A stretch of DNA of 64,000 nt from Archaeoglobus sulfaticallidus PM70-1 (GTDB lineage Archaea; Halobacteriota; Archaeoglobi; Archaeoglobales; Archaeoglobaceae). The stretch spans positions 744,001 through 808,000 of the forward strand of contig NC_021169.1 in the NCBI RefSeq assembly GCF_000385565.1, written 5' to 3'. Shown in pieces: positions 1-9,400 of this stretch (within the stretch, counting starts at the first letter, position 1; the number at the start of each line of letters is the position of its first letter). The translations under genes were made by a program, and so were the position numbers. Below the pieces are notes generated by a model. It was not told the origin of the DNA. It made no database searches and worked only from the letters and a program-made list of their open reading frames with translations.

Positions 1-341
1 GATACTCTGACAGCCTCTCCGGATTCAATCGCGACATCTTTCTGTTCACCAATCTCAATCGAGTCGATAACTCTGAAAATTATCGGATTGGATGTTGATG
101 CAGAGTATGTATCCTCGGCAATTACAGCGTATCCATCTACCGCAGACCTGTCAAAGTGAGGAACATCTCTCTTCGAGTAAACATCTTCATAGCAAACTCT
201 ATTCAGAGCGTTAAAGAAATCCACTTCCTCCCAGTCGAGCAGGGGAACATTCTTCAAAAAGAGTTTGAGGGCTTGATATACATTCACCTTCCTGTAAAAT
301 CCTTTCTCGCGAACATCTTCGAATTCAGATGGGGAGTTCAT
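1..341 (-). CDS. moeA: Molybdopterin molybdenumtransferase MoeA, N-terminal part (gene runs off the window)
   Basis: Reading the minus strand from an ATG at 339-341 gives an open frame of about 113 codons that leaves the window. It begins MNSPSEFEDVREKGF and carries DVPHFDRSAVDGYAV, the hallmark of the MoeA/MogA-fold family. MoeA inserts molybdate or tungstate into adenylylated molybdopterin, the last step of molybdenum/tungsten cofactor synthesis in the cytosol. Only the N-terminal region (start of domains I/II) is visible, so catalytic residues further on cannot be judged. The gene is divergent from the DUF2240 gene. The motif makes the family assignment strong. Whether a C-terminal extension exists is unknown. 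Confidence 0.9.
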   Translation of the reverse strand, partial: MNSPSEFEDVREKGFYRKVNVYQALKLFLKNVPLLDWEEVDFFNALNRVCYEDVYSKRDVPHFDRSAVDGYAVIAEDTYSASTSNPIIFRVIDSIEIGEQKDVAIESGEAVRV

Positions 342-436
342 AAAAATTGTTGATCACAGAGATTTAACATTTTTTGATTTGTGGAAGGTAACATGAGGGC
401 CTTAAAAGATTTAAATCCATCAGCGAGCATCGGATT

Positions 437-889
437 ATGCTTTCACTTGTGATAGCATCAGCCTTCAAAAGCAAAGGAAAAAAGAGAATGAGCAAGTCCG
501 ATCTGACGTATCTGCTGTCCTTCGATCTCAAGTGGTTCTCCCACAGCACGAGCAAAAAGGTTGTTGAGGAGGCGATAAGGAAGGGGCTGCTTACCTTCAA
601 CGAAGGCATGCTCGAACCAACTTTCGATTTGAAGCAGGTGGATGTTCCCGTGGGCTTCAAGCCGGATGTAAAAAAGATATTCGATCTGGGGGTTTTCGAG
701 GAACTCGTGGATCTGATTTCAGAAAGGCTTGGAATTGATAAATCTGAAGTTGTCTCTGCTATAAACAGAAAACAGGAGGAAATGTCGAACCTGCTTTATG
801 CTGAAGTTATCTCTTTAATCTATGCTAAGGAGTGCGGTATCGATGTGAAGCCCTACCTCCCAAAACTCTGGGAGGAGGTGTTTTTGTAG
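437..889 (+). CDS. DUF2240 family archaeal protein
   Basis: A 150-residue cytosolic protein resembling the DUF2240 family found across Euryarchaeota. No enzymatic motif, signal peptide or membrane segment is visible. The N-terminal half is basic and helical, with a winged-helix feel around residues 18-50 (KSDLTYLLSFDLKWFS then KKVVEEAIRKGLL). The C-terminal half (residues 75-150) is acidic and helical. The start is supported by an AT-rich TATA-like stretch (TTAAAAGATTTAAAT) about 25 bases upstream, fitting a leaderless transcript. The family function is not established. A nucleic-acid-binding role is only a guess from the helical N-terminus. Confidence 0.75.
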   Translation: MLSLVIASAFKSKGKKRMSKSDLTYLLSFDLKWFSHSTSKKVVEEAIRKGLLTFNEGMLEPTFDLKQVDVPVGFKPDVKKIFDLGVFEELVDLISERLGIDKSEVVSAINRKQEEMSNLLYAEVISLIYAKECGIDVKPYLPKLWEEVFL

Positions 890-918
890 GGGGCAGCTTT
901 ATGATGGATGCTGCTCCC
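889..918 (+). terminator. Stem-loop directly after the DUF2240 stop codon
   Basis: GGGGGCAGC and GCTGCTCCC form a 9-bp stem with one mismatch around a 12-base loop, starting at the last base of the TAG stop. No T-run follows immediately, so it may be an RNA 3'-end stabiliser rather than a classic terminator. The following ~270 bases up to thiD show no gene I can support. Confidence 0.4.
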
Positions 919-1185
919 TTCGCACACCTTCAACCTTTATCCTCTCATAACTCTCAAATTTTTAATGGAGTGTGGTCCAAGACCACTATCTCTCGCATCT
1001 CCATAGCTGAACACTTCCAAGATAAATATTTGGATCTTGAATGATTTTTATGATCTAGGACATTTTGATGAAAAATTACCAGAATGGAAAGTTAAATGTT
1101 GGCGAAAACTGTAAAAGGATCTTAAAATTGTATTCAACTTGTGTTCAACTCTAAAATATTAAAAAACTAGCGCCTAATTACGAGT

Positions 1186-1956
1186 ATGGCAAACAGAACA
1201 TCGATACTTTCAATTGCAGGACTTGATCCATCCGGATGTGCGGGCATTACACTTGATAGTGCCGTTATTAGAGCTCTCGGGTTTCATTCATGCACCATTG
1301 TCACCTCAATAACCTTCCAGAACACATGCAAAGCTATAGGTCATGAGGTAGTTCCCAGAGAGGTTGTGGAGAAACAGCTCTTGAGTATTTTAGAAGATCT
1401 GAACATTGCTGGTGTTAAAATCGGAGTAATACACGAAGCCCATACTGAAACTTTAAAGCTTCTGAATGATTTCGATGTTGTTGTATGGGATCCTGTTTTC
1501 AAATCCACAACCGGACATACATTTTCAGATATAAGCAGAATTGCTAAAAGGGTTTGCGAGGTTGCAAAGGTCATAACCCCCAATAAATATGAGGCCGAGG
1601 TTCTTTCAGGAGTTAAAATCGAATCCATAGATGACGCCAGAGCCTGTGCTGAAAAGCTTTCAGAGATGCTGAATGTCTCCGTCGTGATCACCGGTGGTGG
1701 GCTAGAGGGTAATGATGTCGTCTATGACATGATAAGAGATCATGTATTCACAGTATCTGCGGAATTTTCGGATTTTGAGATAAGGGGAACTGGCTGCGCT
1801 TACAGTACGGCACTCACATGTTTCCTAACAAAAAGGAAACTTGATGATGCATGCAGACTTGCGAGGCTTTATTTACTCAGTTCAGTTAAATCAGCAAAGC
1901 CTGTGGGAAAGTGCCATCCCTGTGTGACTCCTGCAACAGATTTCGTTCAGTTTTAG
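1186..1956 (+). CDS. thiD: Hydroxymethylpyrimidine/phosphomethylpyrimidine kinase (ThiD-like)
   Basis: A 256-residue ribokinase-fold kinase. It opens with SIAGLDPSGCAGITLD (substrate-binding loop), has GVKIGVI near residue 80, TPNKYEAEVLSG near residue 134, and the catalytic anion-hole motif RGTGCAYSTAL near residue 204. ThiD phosphorylates HMP and HMP-P for the pyrimidine half of thiamine. The protein lacks the C-terminal ThiN domain often fused in archaea, so it is a single-domain form. A TATA-like AATATTAAAAAA lies about 25 bases before the ATG, indicating a leaderless start. No other thiamine gene is adjacent. A related pyridoxal or HMP-analogue kinase role is possible. Confidence 0.87.
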   Translation: MANRTSILSIAGLDPSGCAGITLDSAVIRALGFHSCTIVTSITFQNTCKAIGHEVVPREVVEKQLLSILEDLNIAGVKIGVIHEAHTETLKLLNDFDVVVWDPVFKSTTGHTFSDISRIAKRVCEVAKVITPNKYEAEVLSGVKIESIDDARACAEKLSEMLNVSVVITGGGLEGNDVVYDMIRDHVFTVSAEFSDFEIRGTGCAYSTALTCFLTKRKLDDACRLARLYLLSSVKSAKPVGKCHPCVTPATDFVQF

Positions 1957-2028
1957 CCTATACGGCACTTATCATTGAAAGTCAAGATTCCAGAATTTTT
2001 AAATACTCTGGAGTGGATACTCTGGTTT

Positions 2029-2262
2029 ATGTCATTGAAAGAAAAGGTTGAGGAAGTAATTGATAAGGATATCAGGCCTGCATTGATGAGGGATGGAGGT
2101 AACATAGCGCTTGTTGATGTGGAAGAGGATAAGGGTATTGTTAAGGTTCAGCTCCTCGGAGCCTGTGGTGGATGCCCGATGTCACAGTTAACGCTCACAA
2201 TGGTGGTTGAACAGCACCTGAGGAGGAAAATACCCGAGGTTAAGAAGGTGATTCCTGTTTAA
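2029..2262 (+). CDS. NifU-like C-terminal-domain iron-sulfur scaffold (Nfu)
   Basis: A 77-residue stand-alone NifU C-terminal domain: KVEEVIDKDIRPALMRDGGNI at the start, then LLGACGGCPMSQLTL, whose CxxC pair binds a transferable [4Fe-4S] cluster. It should carry clusters to apo-enzymes in the cytosol. The ATG at 2029 is preferred over an upstream in-frame GTG-type start because TTTTTAAATA sits about 25 bases before it and the protein then begins exactly at the domain edge. Expected length for archaeal Nfu proteins is 75-85 residues. It is adjacent to thiD but has its own promoter. Confidence 0.9.
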   Translation: MSLKEKVEEVIDKDIRPALMRDGGNIALVDVEEDKGIVKVQLLGACGGCPMSQLTLTMVVEQHLRRKIPEVKKVIPV

Positions 2263-2383
2263 AATTAGAAGATTATTTATTAATTTTAATTTAAAAAAAA
2301 CTATTATTTATTTTGTAGCCAATATTACTCAATCAAATAAAAAAATCAAAAAAATTAAATAACATGAGACAAATCCCCCATCG

Positions 2384-2797
2384 ATGATACTTATAGAGCC
2401 AATAAATAGACTGATATTCAGAGATAGAGCAATAAAAGGAGAAAGAGTCAAAGGAAAATACTTTGGCGGATTTTGCACATGTGGTGGCATAATGTATCAG
2501 AAATCGTGGTTTGCTGAGGACGGAAAGCTAATACTCGTATCAGAGTGTGAAAAGTGCTGGAAGAATGAAGCTATGGTTTTTAACAATAACACCCCCGTTG
2601 GTCAAAAAGAGGAAGTAAAAACAATCGAAAGACCGTATCTTGAAGATGTTCTCGAGGAATTACTATCTCCCTCAGAATTTGAGGCAGTAATGGCAAAAGC
2701 CAGGGGAGAGAACTACAACCCAACCGCATTCAGCAGAGCGAAGAAAAGACTGAGCGATTTCAATCTGGATCTTGATGAAATCCTTTCCTACCTATGA
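2384..2797 (+). CDS. Small zinc-ribbon-type protein, function unknown
   Basis: A 137-residue protein with FCTCGG near residue 31 and CEKC near residue 57, spaced like a four-cysteine zinc ribbon. The second half (EDVLEELLSPSEFEAVMAKARG) is helical and acidic, ending in RAKKRLSDFNLDLDEIL. I do not recognise a named family. A TATA-like AAATTAAATAA about 25 bases upstream supports the ATG at 2384 as a leaderless start. The ~120 bases before it are extremely AT-rich and hold only this promoter. Proteins of this shape often bind nucleic acid, but nothing here proves that. Confidence 0.65.
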   Translation: MILIEPINRLIFRDRAIKGERVKGKYFGGFCTCGGIMYQKSWFAEDGKLILVSECEKCWKNEAMVFNNNTPVGQKEEVKTIERPYLEDVLEELLSPSEFEAVMAKARGENYNPTAFSRAKKRLSDFNLDLDEILSYL

Positions 2798-2843
2798 ATT
2801 TACTTTTTTAGACTGTTTAAAATCGATTTTTAAGATTTTTAAT

Positions 2844-3860
2844 CTACTGGATATATCTATATCCAAACACCTTTATATTAACTAACAGGCCGACAACCAG
2901 GTTTGTGTGGTAGGTTATTATTCTCCAGAGCCCTACAAGCGTTCCCATGTATGCAGAGTTCACAAAGTACGAGTAAAAGTAGAGCATACCCGTCTCTGCG
3001 ATTCCACTCGCCCCAGGGGTTAGCGGTATGAGAGATAGTATGATCAGAAAGAGTTGTGATGCAATGGACTCTATCCAGTAGGGATGGCTTTTCATAGCCA
3101 AAAGTAGGGCAGAAGGCACACAGAACTCAAATATCCATGTTAGAGATGTCAAAATGAGCAATACAAGAATTCTCAGCTTCGGTATTTTAGCAAGATCTAT
3201 CAAAGCTGAACGGAAAAATAGAAGCTCTTTTTTCACAACATCATAAACCCTGCTACCAACATCCTTCTTCCAAAATCTGAAAATAAATGAAATTTTTGAA
3301 GTTATCTTGTCTATGTTCTCCTGATCCTTGAAGATCATGTACATGAGTACTAGAAAGCCAATGAAGGTGATCGTGAATATCACACCAGCGTAGACTCCAA
3401 ACCTGACTTTGAATCCTGAGAGAATTACCATGAACGGCAGTGCAGTTATGAAGAATATAGCATCCAGCAGCCTCTCAGCAAGCACGGTTGCTGTGGCCTC
3501 ACCATAACTCATGCCAGCATCACTGAGCATTTTTGCCCTTAATGGCTCTCCTCCGGCAGAGGATGGTGTTATCGCAGCGAGAAACGATGAGGAAATCGTT
3601 GCCTGCAGAGCGTATGAAAAGCTGATCCTCTTGCCGAGATTCAATGAGAGGTACTGAAGCCTTAAGGCCCAGAACGCCCAGAATGCAATGTGGAACAGCA
3701 GGGCTACAGCAAGAAATTTCTTATCAAGTGCGGATATGACTTTCCATGTGAGCTCTGTTTCGGTGAGCTTGAATATTATGAAGATCGTGGCCAGACTTAT
3801 ACCTATGGCCAGCAGTATCTTGGTGAGATTTTTTATGTTGTTCTTTTCTGTGGTTTCCAT
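2844..3860 (-). CDS. Lysylphosphatidylglycerol synthase TM-region (UPF0104/AglD C-terminal-like) membrane protein
   Basis: A 338-residue integral membrane protein with about eight hydrophobic segments. It includes the family-typical TISSSFLAAITPSSAGGEPLRA around residue 90 and LSLIPLTPGASGIAETGM around residue 280. This DUF/UPF0104 fold appears in lipid-linked sugar flippases and in the membrane half of AglD-type glycosyltransferases. It overlaps the end of the upstream GT2 gene by 28 bases and closes a five-gene minus-strand run (ileS, mptE, GT4, GT2, this). The context suggests export or transfer of a lipid-linked sugar at the cytoplasmic membrane. The exact substrate cannot be read from sequence. 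Confidence 0.8.
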   Translation of the reverse strand: METTEKNNIKNLTKILLAIGISLATIFIIFKLTETELTWKVISALDKKFLAVALLFHIAFWAFWALRLQYLSLNLGKRISFSYALQATISSSFLAAITPSSAGGEPLRAKMLSDAGMSYGEATATVLAERLLDAIFFITALPFMVILSGFKVRFGVYAGVIFTITFIGFLVLMYMIFKDQENIDKITSKISFIFRFWKKDVGSRVYDVVKKELLFFRSALIDLAKIPKLRILVLLILTSLTWIFEFCVPSALLLAMKSHPYWIESIASQLFLIILSLIPLTPGASGIAETGMLYFYSYFVNSAYMGTLVGLWRIITYHTNLVVGLLVNIKVFGYRYIQ

Positions 3861-4771
3861 TCAACCCCTCTCCTTCTCAAGTAGTCGTATATCGCCAGTA
3901 TTGCAGCTACCTGCAAGATCAGTGTGTGTATAAGCAAACCAGCACATAATTTAATCTTTTTTATATCTTTAAACTTGTAATACAGGAGGAATGGGGACAG
4001 GATCAGGAAGGGTATGAAGATGGCTATTATGTATGTTAGAGTTAGTGAAAGAATCCAGTGAAGCTTGAATCCAAAGTCAGCTTTTCTGACGAAGTTGAAG
4101 TGCTTCCACAACTGCAATCCTCCGTAGTACCATCTTCTCCTCTGAGAGAACAGATCCTTCCACCTCACAGGAGCTTGCTCGAAAACTCTCGTTTCCACCA
4201 GAACAGCCTCGTACCCCAGAGCATGCATCCTCGTGGCAAAGTCAGCGTCTTCAGTGATTGCAGACTCATCGAGTCTGTGCTCGTACAGATGTTTGGCTCT
4301 CAGAACACCGATGAGCCCGTTGAACTGCCTGAATCTGGACTTCTTAAGGAGGTAGTTTATCAGATGATATTCAGCCTCCACAGTTTCAGAGCACAGATTT
4401 ACCGGGTTTGATATGAATCTTGGAGAAGAGGCTATGTATGCCTTATCGTTTCTTTCAAGTGCTTCAACACATTTGACAACGAAATCCTCCTCTGGAATGG
4501 AATCAACATCGAAAATTGCTATGTAATCCGGATTAAAGTCTTTGAAGTGATCAATTCCATCGTTTATAGCTCCAGCCCTCTTTCCTCTCGTATTCTCTCT
4601 GTGGAGGATTTCAACTCCCTCAACATCTATTTTTCTGTCGTATCTGTCAAGAACATAGAGTATTCTGACCTCTCCCGGATACTTTAATTTCTTCAGCACT
4701 TCCATTGACCTCCTAACGAGTTCTGGAGGCTCGTATGGAGAAACCGGAACTATCACAGCAACTTTGACCAT
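3833..4771 (-). CDS. Family 2 glycosyltransferase with C-terminal membrane segments
   Basis: A 312-residue GT-A glycosyltransferase. VKVAVIVPVSPYEPP opens the nucleotide-sugar domain, DVDS (near residue 98) is the metal-binding DxD, TEDAD near residue 170 supplies the general base, and SQRRRW near residue 210 is the QxxRW motif of processive or dolichol-type GT2 enzymes. Two hydrophobic helices near residues 235-260 and 275-298 anchor it in the membrane. It starts one base from the GT4 gene and overlaps the flippase-like gene, so the three are probably translated together. Likely role: building a glycan or glycolipid for the cell surface. The donor sugar is unknown. Confidence 0.88.
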   Translation of the reverse strand: MVKVAVIVPVSPYEPPELVRRSMEVLKKLKYPGEVRILYVLDRYDRKIDVEGVEILHRENTRGKRAGAINDGIDHFKDFNPDYIAIFDVDSIPEEDFVVKCVEALERNDKAYIASSPRFISNPVNLCSETVEAEYHLINYLLKKSRFRQFNGLIGVLRAKHLYEHRLDESAITEDADFATRMHALGYEAVLVETRVFEQAPVRWKDLFSQRRRWYYGGLQLWKHFNFVRKADFGFKLHWILSLTLTYIIAIFIPFLILSPFLLYYKFKDIKKIKLCAGLLIHTLILQVAAILAIYDYLRRRGVEWKPQKRTT

Positions 4772-5815
4772 TCAGACCAACCTCAGGTATATTTTCTCTA
4801 TTTTCTCAGAAACAACTTCCCAGCTATAGTTTTTCACGGATTTTAAGCCCTTTGCAGACAGCTTTTTAGCGAAGCTATCGTTGGTCAAGATTTTCAGTAT
4901 TTTGTTCGAGAGATCATCGACATCATCAAAAACCAATCCGCCTTCCAGTGCAACCTCTCTAACTCCCGCAATGTTCGATGCTATAACCGGAGTTCCGCAG
5001 GCCATGGCTTCGAGCAGAACTATTCCAAAAGCTTCAAGTCTTGAGAATGATGGGAGCACGAGAACTCTGGCTTTCTGCATCCACCCTATCACCTCCTTTG
5101 TTGGAAGCCTTCCAAGAAATCTCGCCTTAATGTTTTTCGCCAGGTTTTCGAGTCTTGCCCTATCCTCGCCATCCCCTATCACAATCAACTCGCAGTCAAA
5201 TTCTTTCTGCACTTTTTTCATGGCCTCGATCAGAACCGGCAGACCCTTGTATTCAACCAGTCTTCCAACATAAAGCACGAAATCCTGTTTTTTTACATTT
5301 TTGCAGTTGAATTTCTTCAAATCAACCGCATTCGGTACAACTTCAACCTTATCGATGAATCTGGAGAGTACTGGAGATGTTACAGCGTAACTTTTAGTTG
5401 TGGCGATGATGACATCACAGGACTCGAGAACTGGCACTATAACCTTCTCGTTCACTCTCTCTACTAAATATCCAACATTTCCCGGAATTCTGTAGCCGTT
5501 TACAGTTGATGGTACAACAACATCGTTGTGGTAGGTTATGACATGAGGGCTGTACCCCTTTTTCATCACCCACCATGCGAAAAAGGGAGATGGAACATGG
5601 GAGTGATAGATATCAGCTTGAACACCAGGAAAGCTTACAGGAATTGGAGAGTACGGGATTTCGATGCATCTGGTGTTGTTGCTTGAAATAACAGTTACAT
5701 TATACTTCTTAGAGAGTTGCCTGACAAGTCCCTCAACATGGATTTCAACCCCTCCAATGTGGGGTGGGTAGTACGGGGTTGTGAGAGCTATTTTAATCTC
5801 ACAGCACTCCTTCAT
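4772..5815 (-). CDS. Family 4 (GT-B) glycosyltransferase
   Basis: A 347-residue GT-B enzyme. The N-terminal acceptor domain begins IKIALTTPYYPPHIGGVE. The donor domain contains LYVGRLVEYKGLPVLIEAM near residue 180 and the EX7E-like region EAFGIVLLEAMACGTPVIAS near residue 262, typical of retaining group 1 transferases. It overlaps mptE by 17 bases and abuts the GT2 gene. Together with its neighbours it likely assembles a lipid-linked or surface oligosaccharide on the cytosolic face of the membrane. No signal peptide or TM segment is seen. Confidence 0.9.
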   Translation of the reverse strand: MKECCEIKIALTTPYYPPHIGGVEIHVEGLVRQLSKKYNVTVISSNNTRCIEIPYSPIPVSFPGVQADIYHSHVPSPFFAWWVMKKGYSPHVITYHNDVVVPSTVNGYRIPGNVGYLVERVNEKVIVPVLESCDVIIATTKSYAVTSPVLSRFIDKVEVVPNAVDLKKFNCKNVKKQDFVLYVGRLVEYKGLPVLIEAMKKVQKEFDCELIVIGDGEDRARLENLAKNIKARFLGRLPTKEVIGWMQKARVLVLPSFSRLEAFGIVLLEAMACGTPVIASNIAGVREVALEGGLVFDDVDDLSNKILKILTNDSFAKKLSAKGLKSVKNYSWEVVSEKIEKIYLRLV

Positions 5816-6422
5816 GCTTCAGTATTCTTTCAGCCCATACAAGCTTTTTTTTCTTCAAACCCTCTGCCCTCTCAAAGTCGAATCCGATAAGCTTTATGCC
5901 GTTAGCGTTGAAATGCTTGGCCATGCACGCTGCCCTGTCTCCGTCAGTAAACCCTCCAAAGTTGTATATCTTGTCAAAAGGGATGCTCTGGGTTGTTCCA
6001 ACAAAATATCCGATCTTCGGTATCACAGACATGACCCTGTCGATGTTATCTCCATGGGCATGCAGAACGAGGATACATCTTTCACCAATCTCAACGAGCA
6101 AATCATCGCTTTCCTCCATATCTGTGACATGGATGTCCGGTACAAAGTCTGGAATAAACTCTCTTACAGCATTTATCGCCTTTCCTGCTGTTATCTTCAC
6201 ACCCTCAAACTCTCTTATCTCTTCTGCATCATCTTCTGACAGAATTGGGCCGATGATAAGAACATCCTTCCCGCCGATTTTCTTTTCCAGAATCAGCGTG
6301 TCCATGAGCTTCTCCCTTGCGATGCTGTGCATCACTACTGCACTCCTCTCATCCTCCTCTTTTGAAAAATTAAAATCGATGAGGATCTGTCTGTAGAACT
6401 CAATCCATTCCTCGAACTCCAT
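5799..6422 (-). CDS. mptE: 6-hydroxymethyl-7,8-dihydropterin pyrophosphokinase MptE-like
   Basis: A 207-residue member of the archaeal MptE/DUF115 family. VTDMEESDDLL, LHAHGDNIDRV and FGGFTDGDRAACMA match the family's nucleotide- and pterin-binding core. MptE transfers pyrophosphate from ATP to 6-hydroxymethyldihydropterin in tetrahydromethanopterin synthesis. It begins 12 bases after the ileS stop, in a spot where the short sequence AATCCTCTTTC is repeated in tandem, and overlaps the GT4 gene by 17 bases. Its position in a sugar-transfer operon is odd for a cofactor enzyme. The DUF115 fold also occurs in surface-glycan proteins, but the compact size and HAHGDN motif favour the pterin kinase. 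Confidence 0.85.
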   Translation of the reverse strand: MEFEEWIEFYRQILIDFNFSKEEDERSAVVMHSIAREKLMDTLILEKKIGGKDVLIIGPILSEDDAEEIREFEGVKITAGKAINAVREFIPDFVPDIHVTDMEESDDLLVEIGERCILVLHAHGDNIDRVMSVIPKIGYFVGTTQSIPFDKIYNFGGFTDGDRAACMAKHFNANGIKLIGFDFERAEGLKKKKLVWAERILKHEGVL

Positions 6423-6434
6423 TTCAATCCTCTT

Positions 6435-9400
6435 TCAATCCTCTTTCAGCCTCTTTATCGAAATCCTGACCTTTATGCCTTCAATATCCCATTCTCTGAT
6501 GTAAGCGTTTTCATCGACTTTGGAGAACCTGAGGCTCTCTGCCCTCGTCTCGTTCTTTATGTAGTCCGAGAAACCCTTAACGAAGTCCTCGCTTTCGGAT
6601 ATGCCAACCTCTATGAACTCCTCAACATCCAGATCAAGCTCTTTTCTCATCTCCTGAACTCTCCTGACTATCTCTCTTGCATATGCCTCCTTCAAAAGCT
6701 CTTCATCGAGTTCTGTTGTGATGTAAACCCATCCGCTTCTGAACTCAGAGTACTCATATCCTTCAGGAACTTTCGCCTCGATTTCAGCAATTTCTTCCAG
6801 CCTGTATTTCTGTCCAAAGACCTCGATGCCATTTCTTGTGGCCTCAGTTATTGATGCCGAATCCATATTTCTGATCATCTCTGCAACTTCCTTCGCTCTA
6901 TCCTTGAACAGTGGCCCTATCTTCTTGAAGTTTGGTTTTGCAACCAGTTCTTTCTCAAACTCAGAAACAACCTCTACTTCCTTGACATTGCACTGTGCTT
7001 TGAGGATGTCCTCAAGCTCCTTTACTGCTCTGGCAACCTTTTCATCCTGACTTTCTATGATTAGCTTTCTCAGAGGCCACCTCAGCTTCTTTTTGGCCTT
7101 CTGCCTTGCGTTGCTCGCGGACTCAACTATATCTCTAACGAAGTCCATCATCTCCTCGAGTTCGTTGTCTATCAATCCCTTATCCGGCTCTGGAAATCTT
7201 TCAAGGAATATCGACTCCTTTGAATCTCTGAAGGCTTTCACGAAGTTTATATAGATCCATTCTGCAAGATATGGAGCTATTGGAGCTATTATCCTGCTAG
7301 CTTTATCCACGACTTTCAAAATTGTTGTGTAAACGGCAAGCTTCGATGGCGAGTCCTTTTCCTCCCAGACAACAGGTCTGACGAGCTGTATGTACCACCT
7401 GCTGAAATCCTCAACGACAAAGTTCAGGAAGGCCCTTACGATCCTGTGGAGGCTGTAGTTCTCATACGCATCCTTGGCAACCATGTTCAGGTTCTCAAGC
7501 CTCGAGAGAATCCATCTGTCCTCCTTCCTTAAATCGAGTTCTCTTCCAAGCCTGAATCTGTCAAGGGACATGTATGTGTGGGCGAACCTTATAGCATTCC
7601 AGAAGATGTTCAGAACCCTGTTGATGTTCCTGACCTCGTCCCAGCTGAACCTTAAATCCTCCCATACGGCTGAAGATAGAACATATAATCTGAAAGAGTC
7701 AACTCCAACCTCTTTAACAACATCCTCTGGCTCAACAACATTTCCGAGGCTCTTGCTCATCTTTCTTCCCTGCTCATCGAGCGTGAAGCCGTGCATCAGC
7801 ACGGTTTTGTAAGGAGCTTTTCCAAAGGCTATAACGCTCGCTCCGAGCTGTGAATAGAACCACCCTCTGGTCTGATCGTGTCCTTCGGTTATGAAGTCAG
7901 CCGGCCAGAGATTTTCGAAGTCCTCCCTAAATCTTGGATACTTGAGAGTTCCCCAGGAGGCAACACCGCTGTCGAACCAGACATCGAAGACATCAGGAAC
8001 TCTCTTCATCTTCCCTCCGCATTCGCAGTCGAATGTGACCTCGTCAACTTTCGGCCTGTGGAGGTCGAGATCGCTTTCCCATGGAATTTCGTTGATATCT
8101 CCAACAACCTTCATCTTCCCGCACTTTTCGCAGACCCATACGGGAATCGGTATCCCCCAGTACCTCTGCCTGCTTATGCACCAGTCTTTGGCGTTTCCAA
8201 CCCAGTCCTTGAACCTCGCCTCTCCAGCCCATGAGGGAATCCATCTCGTTTTCTCTATCTCCTCGATCATCTTGTCCTTCAGCTCTGAAACTTTCAGGAA
8301 CCACTGTTCGGTCGATCTGTATATGATCGGGCTTTTGCACCTCCAGCAGTGCCCATATCTGTGTACTATGTGCTCATGAGCCAAAAGCAAGCCCTTTTCC
8401 TTCAAATCCTCAATTATAACCTGGTTGGCATCCCTAACATTTATACCAGCATATTTTCCAGCCTTCTCAGTGTAAACTCCCCTGTCATCAACCGGGTTAA
8501 ATATATCCAGTCCATGCTCAAGACCGAGCTCGTAGTCCTCAAGACCATGCCCCGGAGCTATGTGAACACAGCCAGTATTCTCAGCAGAAACGAATTCTGC
8601 CATATACACAGCATGTCTGAACTTCTTCTGCTCAGGAACAAACTCAAACAGAGGGTGTTCGTATTCCAGTCCTACAAGATCTTCTCCCAAAAAGGTATCC
8701 ACTATCTCCCAGCTATCGTATCCGGCCTTTTCAAGAACATTGTCTGCAAGCTCTTTCGCCAAGATCAGTATCTCCTCTTTACCATCCTTTTTGGCTTTGA
8801 TCTTGGCGTATTCCAGTGAGGGATGAACAGCAACAGCCATATTGGCTGGTAGCGTCCATGGGGTTGTTGTCCAGATGACTATGTAACCTTCCTCCTTCTT
8901 CAGCGGGAACTTGACATAGATTGATGGATCCTTTTCATCCCAGTACTCAACCTCTGCATCAGCCAGAGCTGTCTCACATCTCGGGCACCAGTTCACGACC
9001 ATCTGCTTCTTTTCGAGCAAGCCCCTCTCATATCCCTGTTTTATCGTCCACCATGCCGCGTTTATGTAGTCTGCCTTTATCGTCATGTATGGGTTATCCC
9101 AGTCCATCCAGACTCCGAGCATCTTGAACTGTTCCTCCATGGCCTTCTTGTTCTTCAAAGCGTAGTTCAGGCACATCTCCACAAATTTGTCGATTCCATA
9201 GTCCTCTATGTCTTTCTTGCTCCTGAACCCCAGTTCCTGCTCAACCTTAACTTCAATTGGCAGACCGTGCATGTCCCACCCTGGTGTATCCGTTACCCTG
9301 TATCCCATCATTCTCCTGTATCTCAAAATTGAGTCCTTCAAAACCTTGTTCCAGGCAGTTCCGAGGTGTATTCTTCCTGTGGTGTATGGTGGGCCATCTA

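Noticed and set aside
832-1044. Short plus frame after the DUF2240 gene
   Set aside because: It overlaps the DUF2240 end in another frame, passes through the stem-loop, and has no protein-like pattern or promoter.
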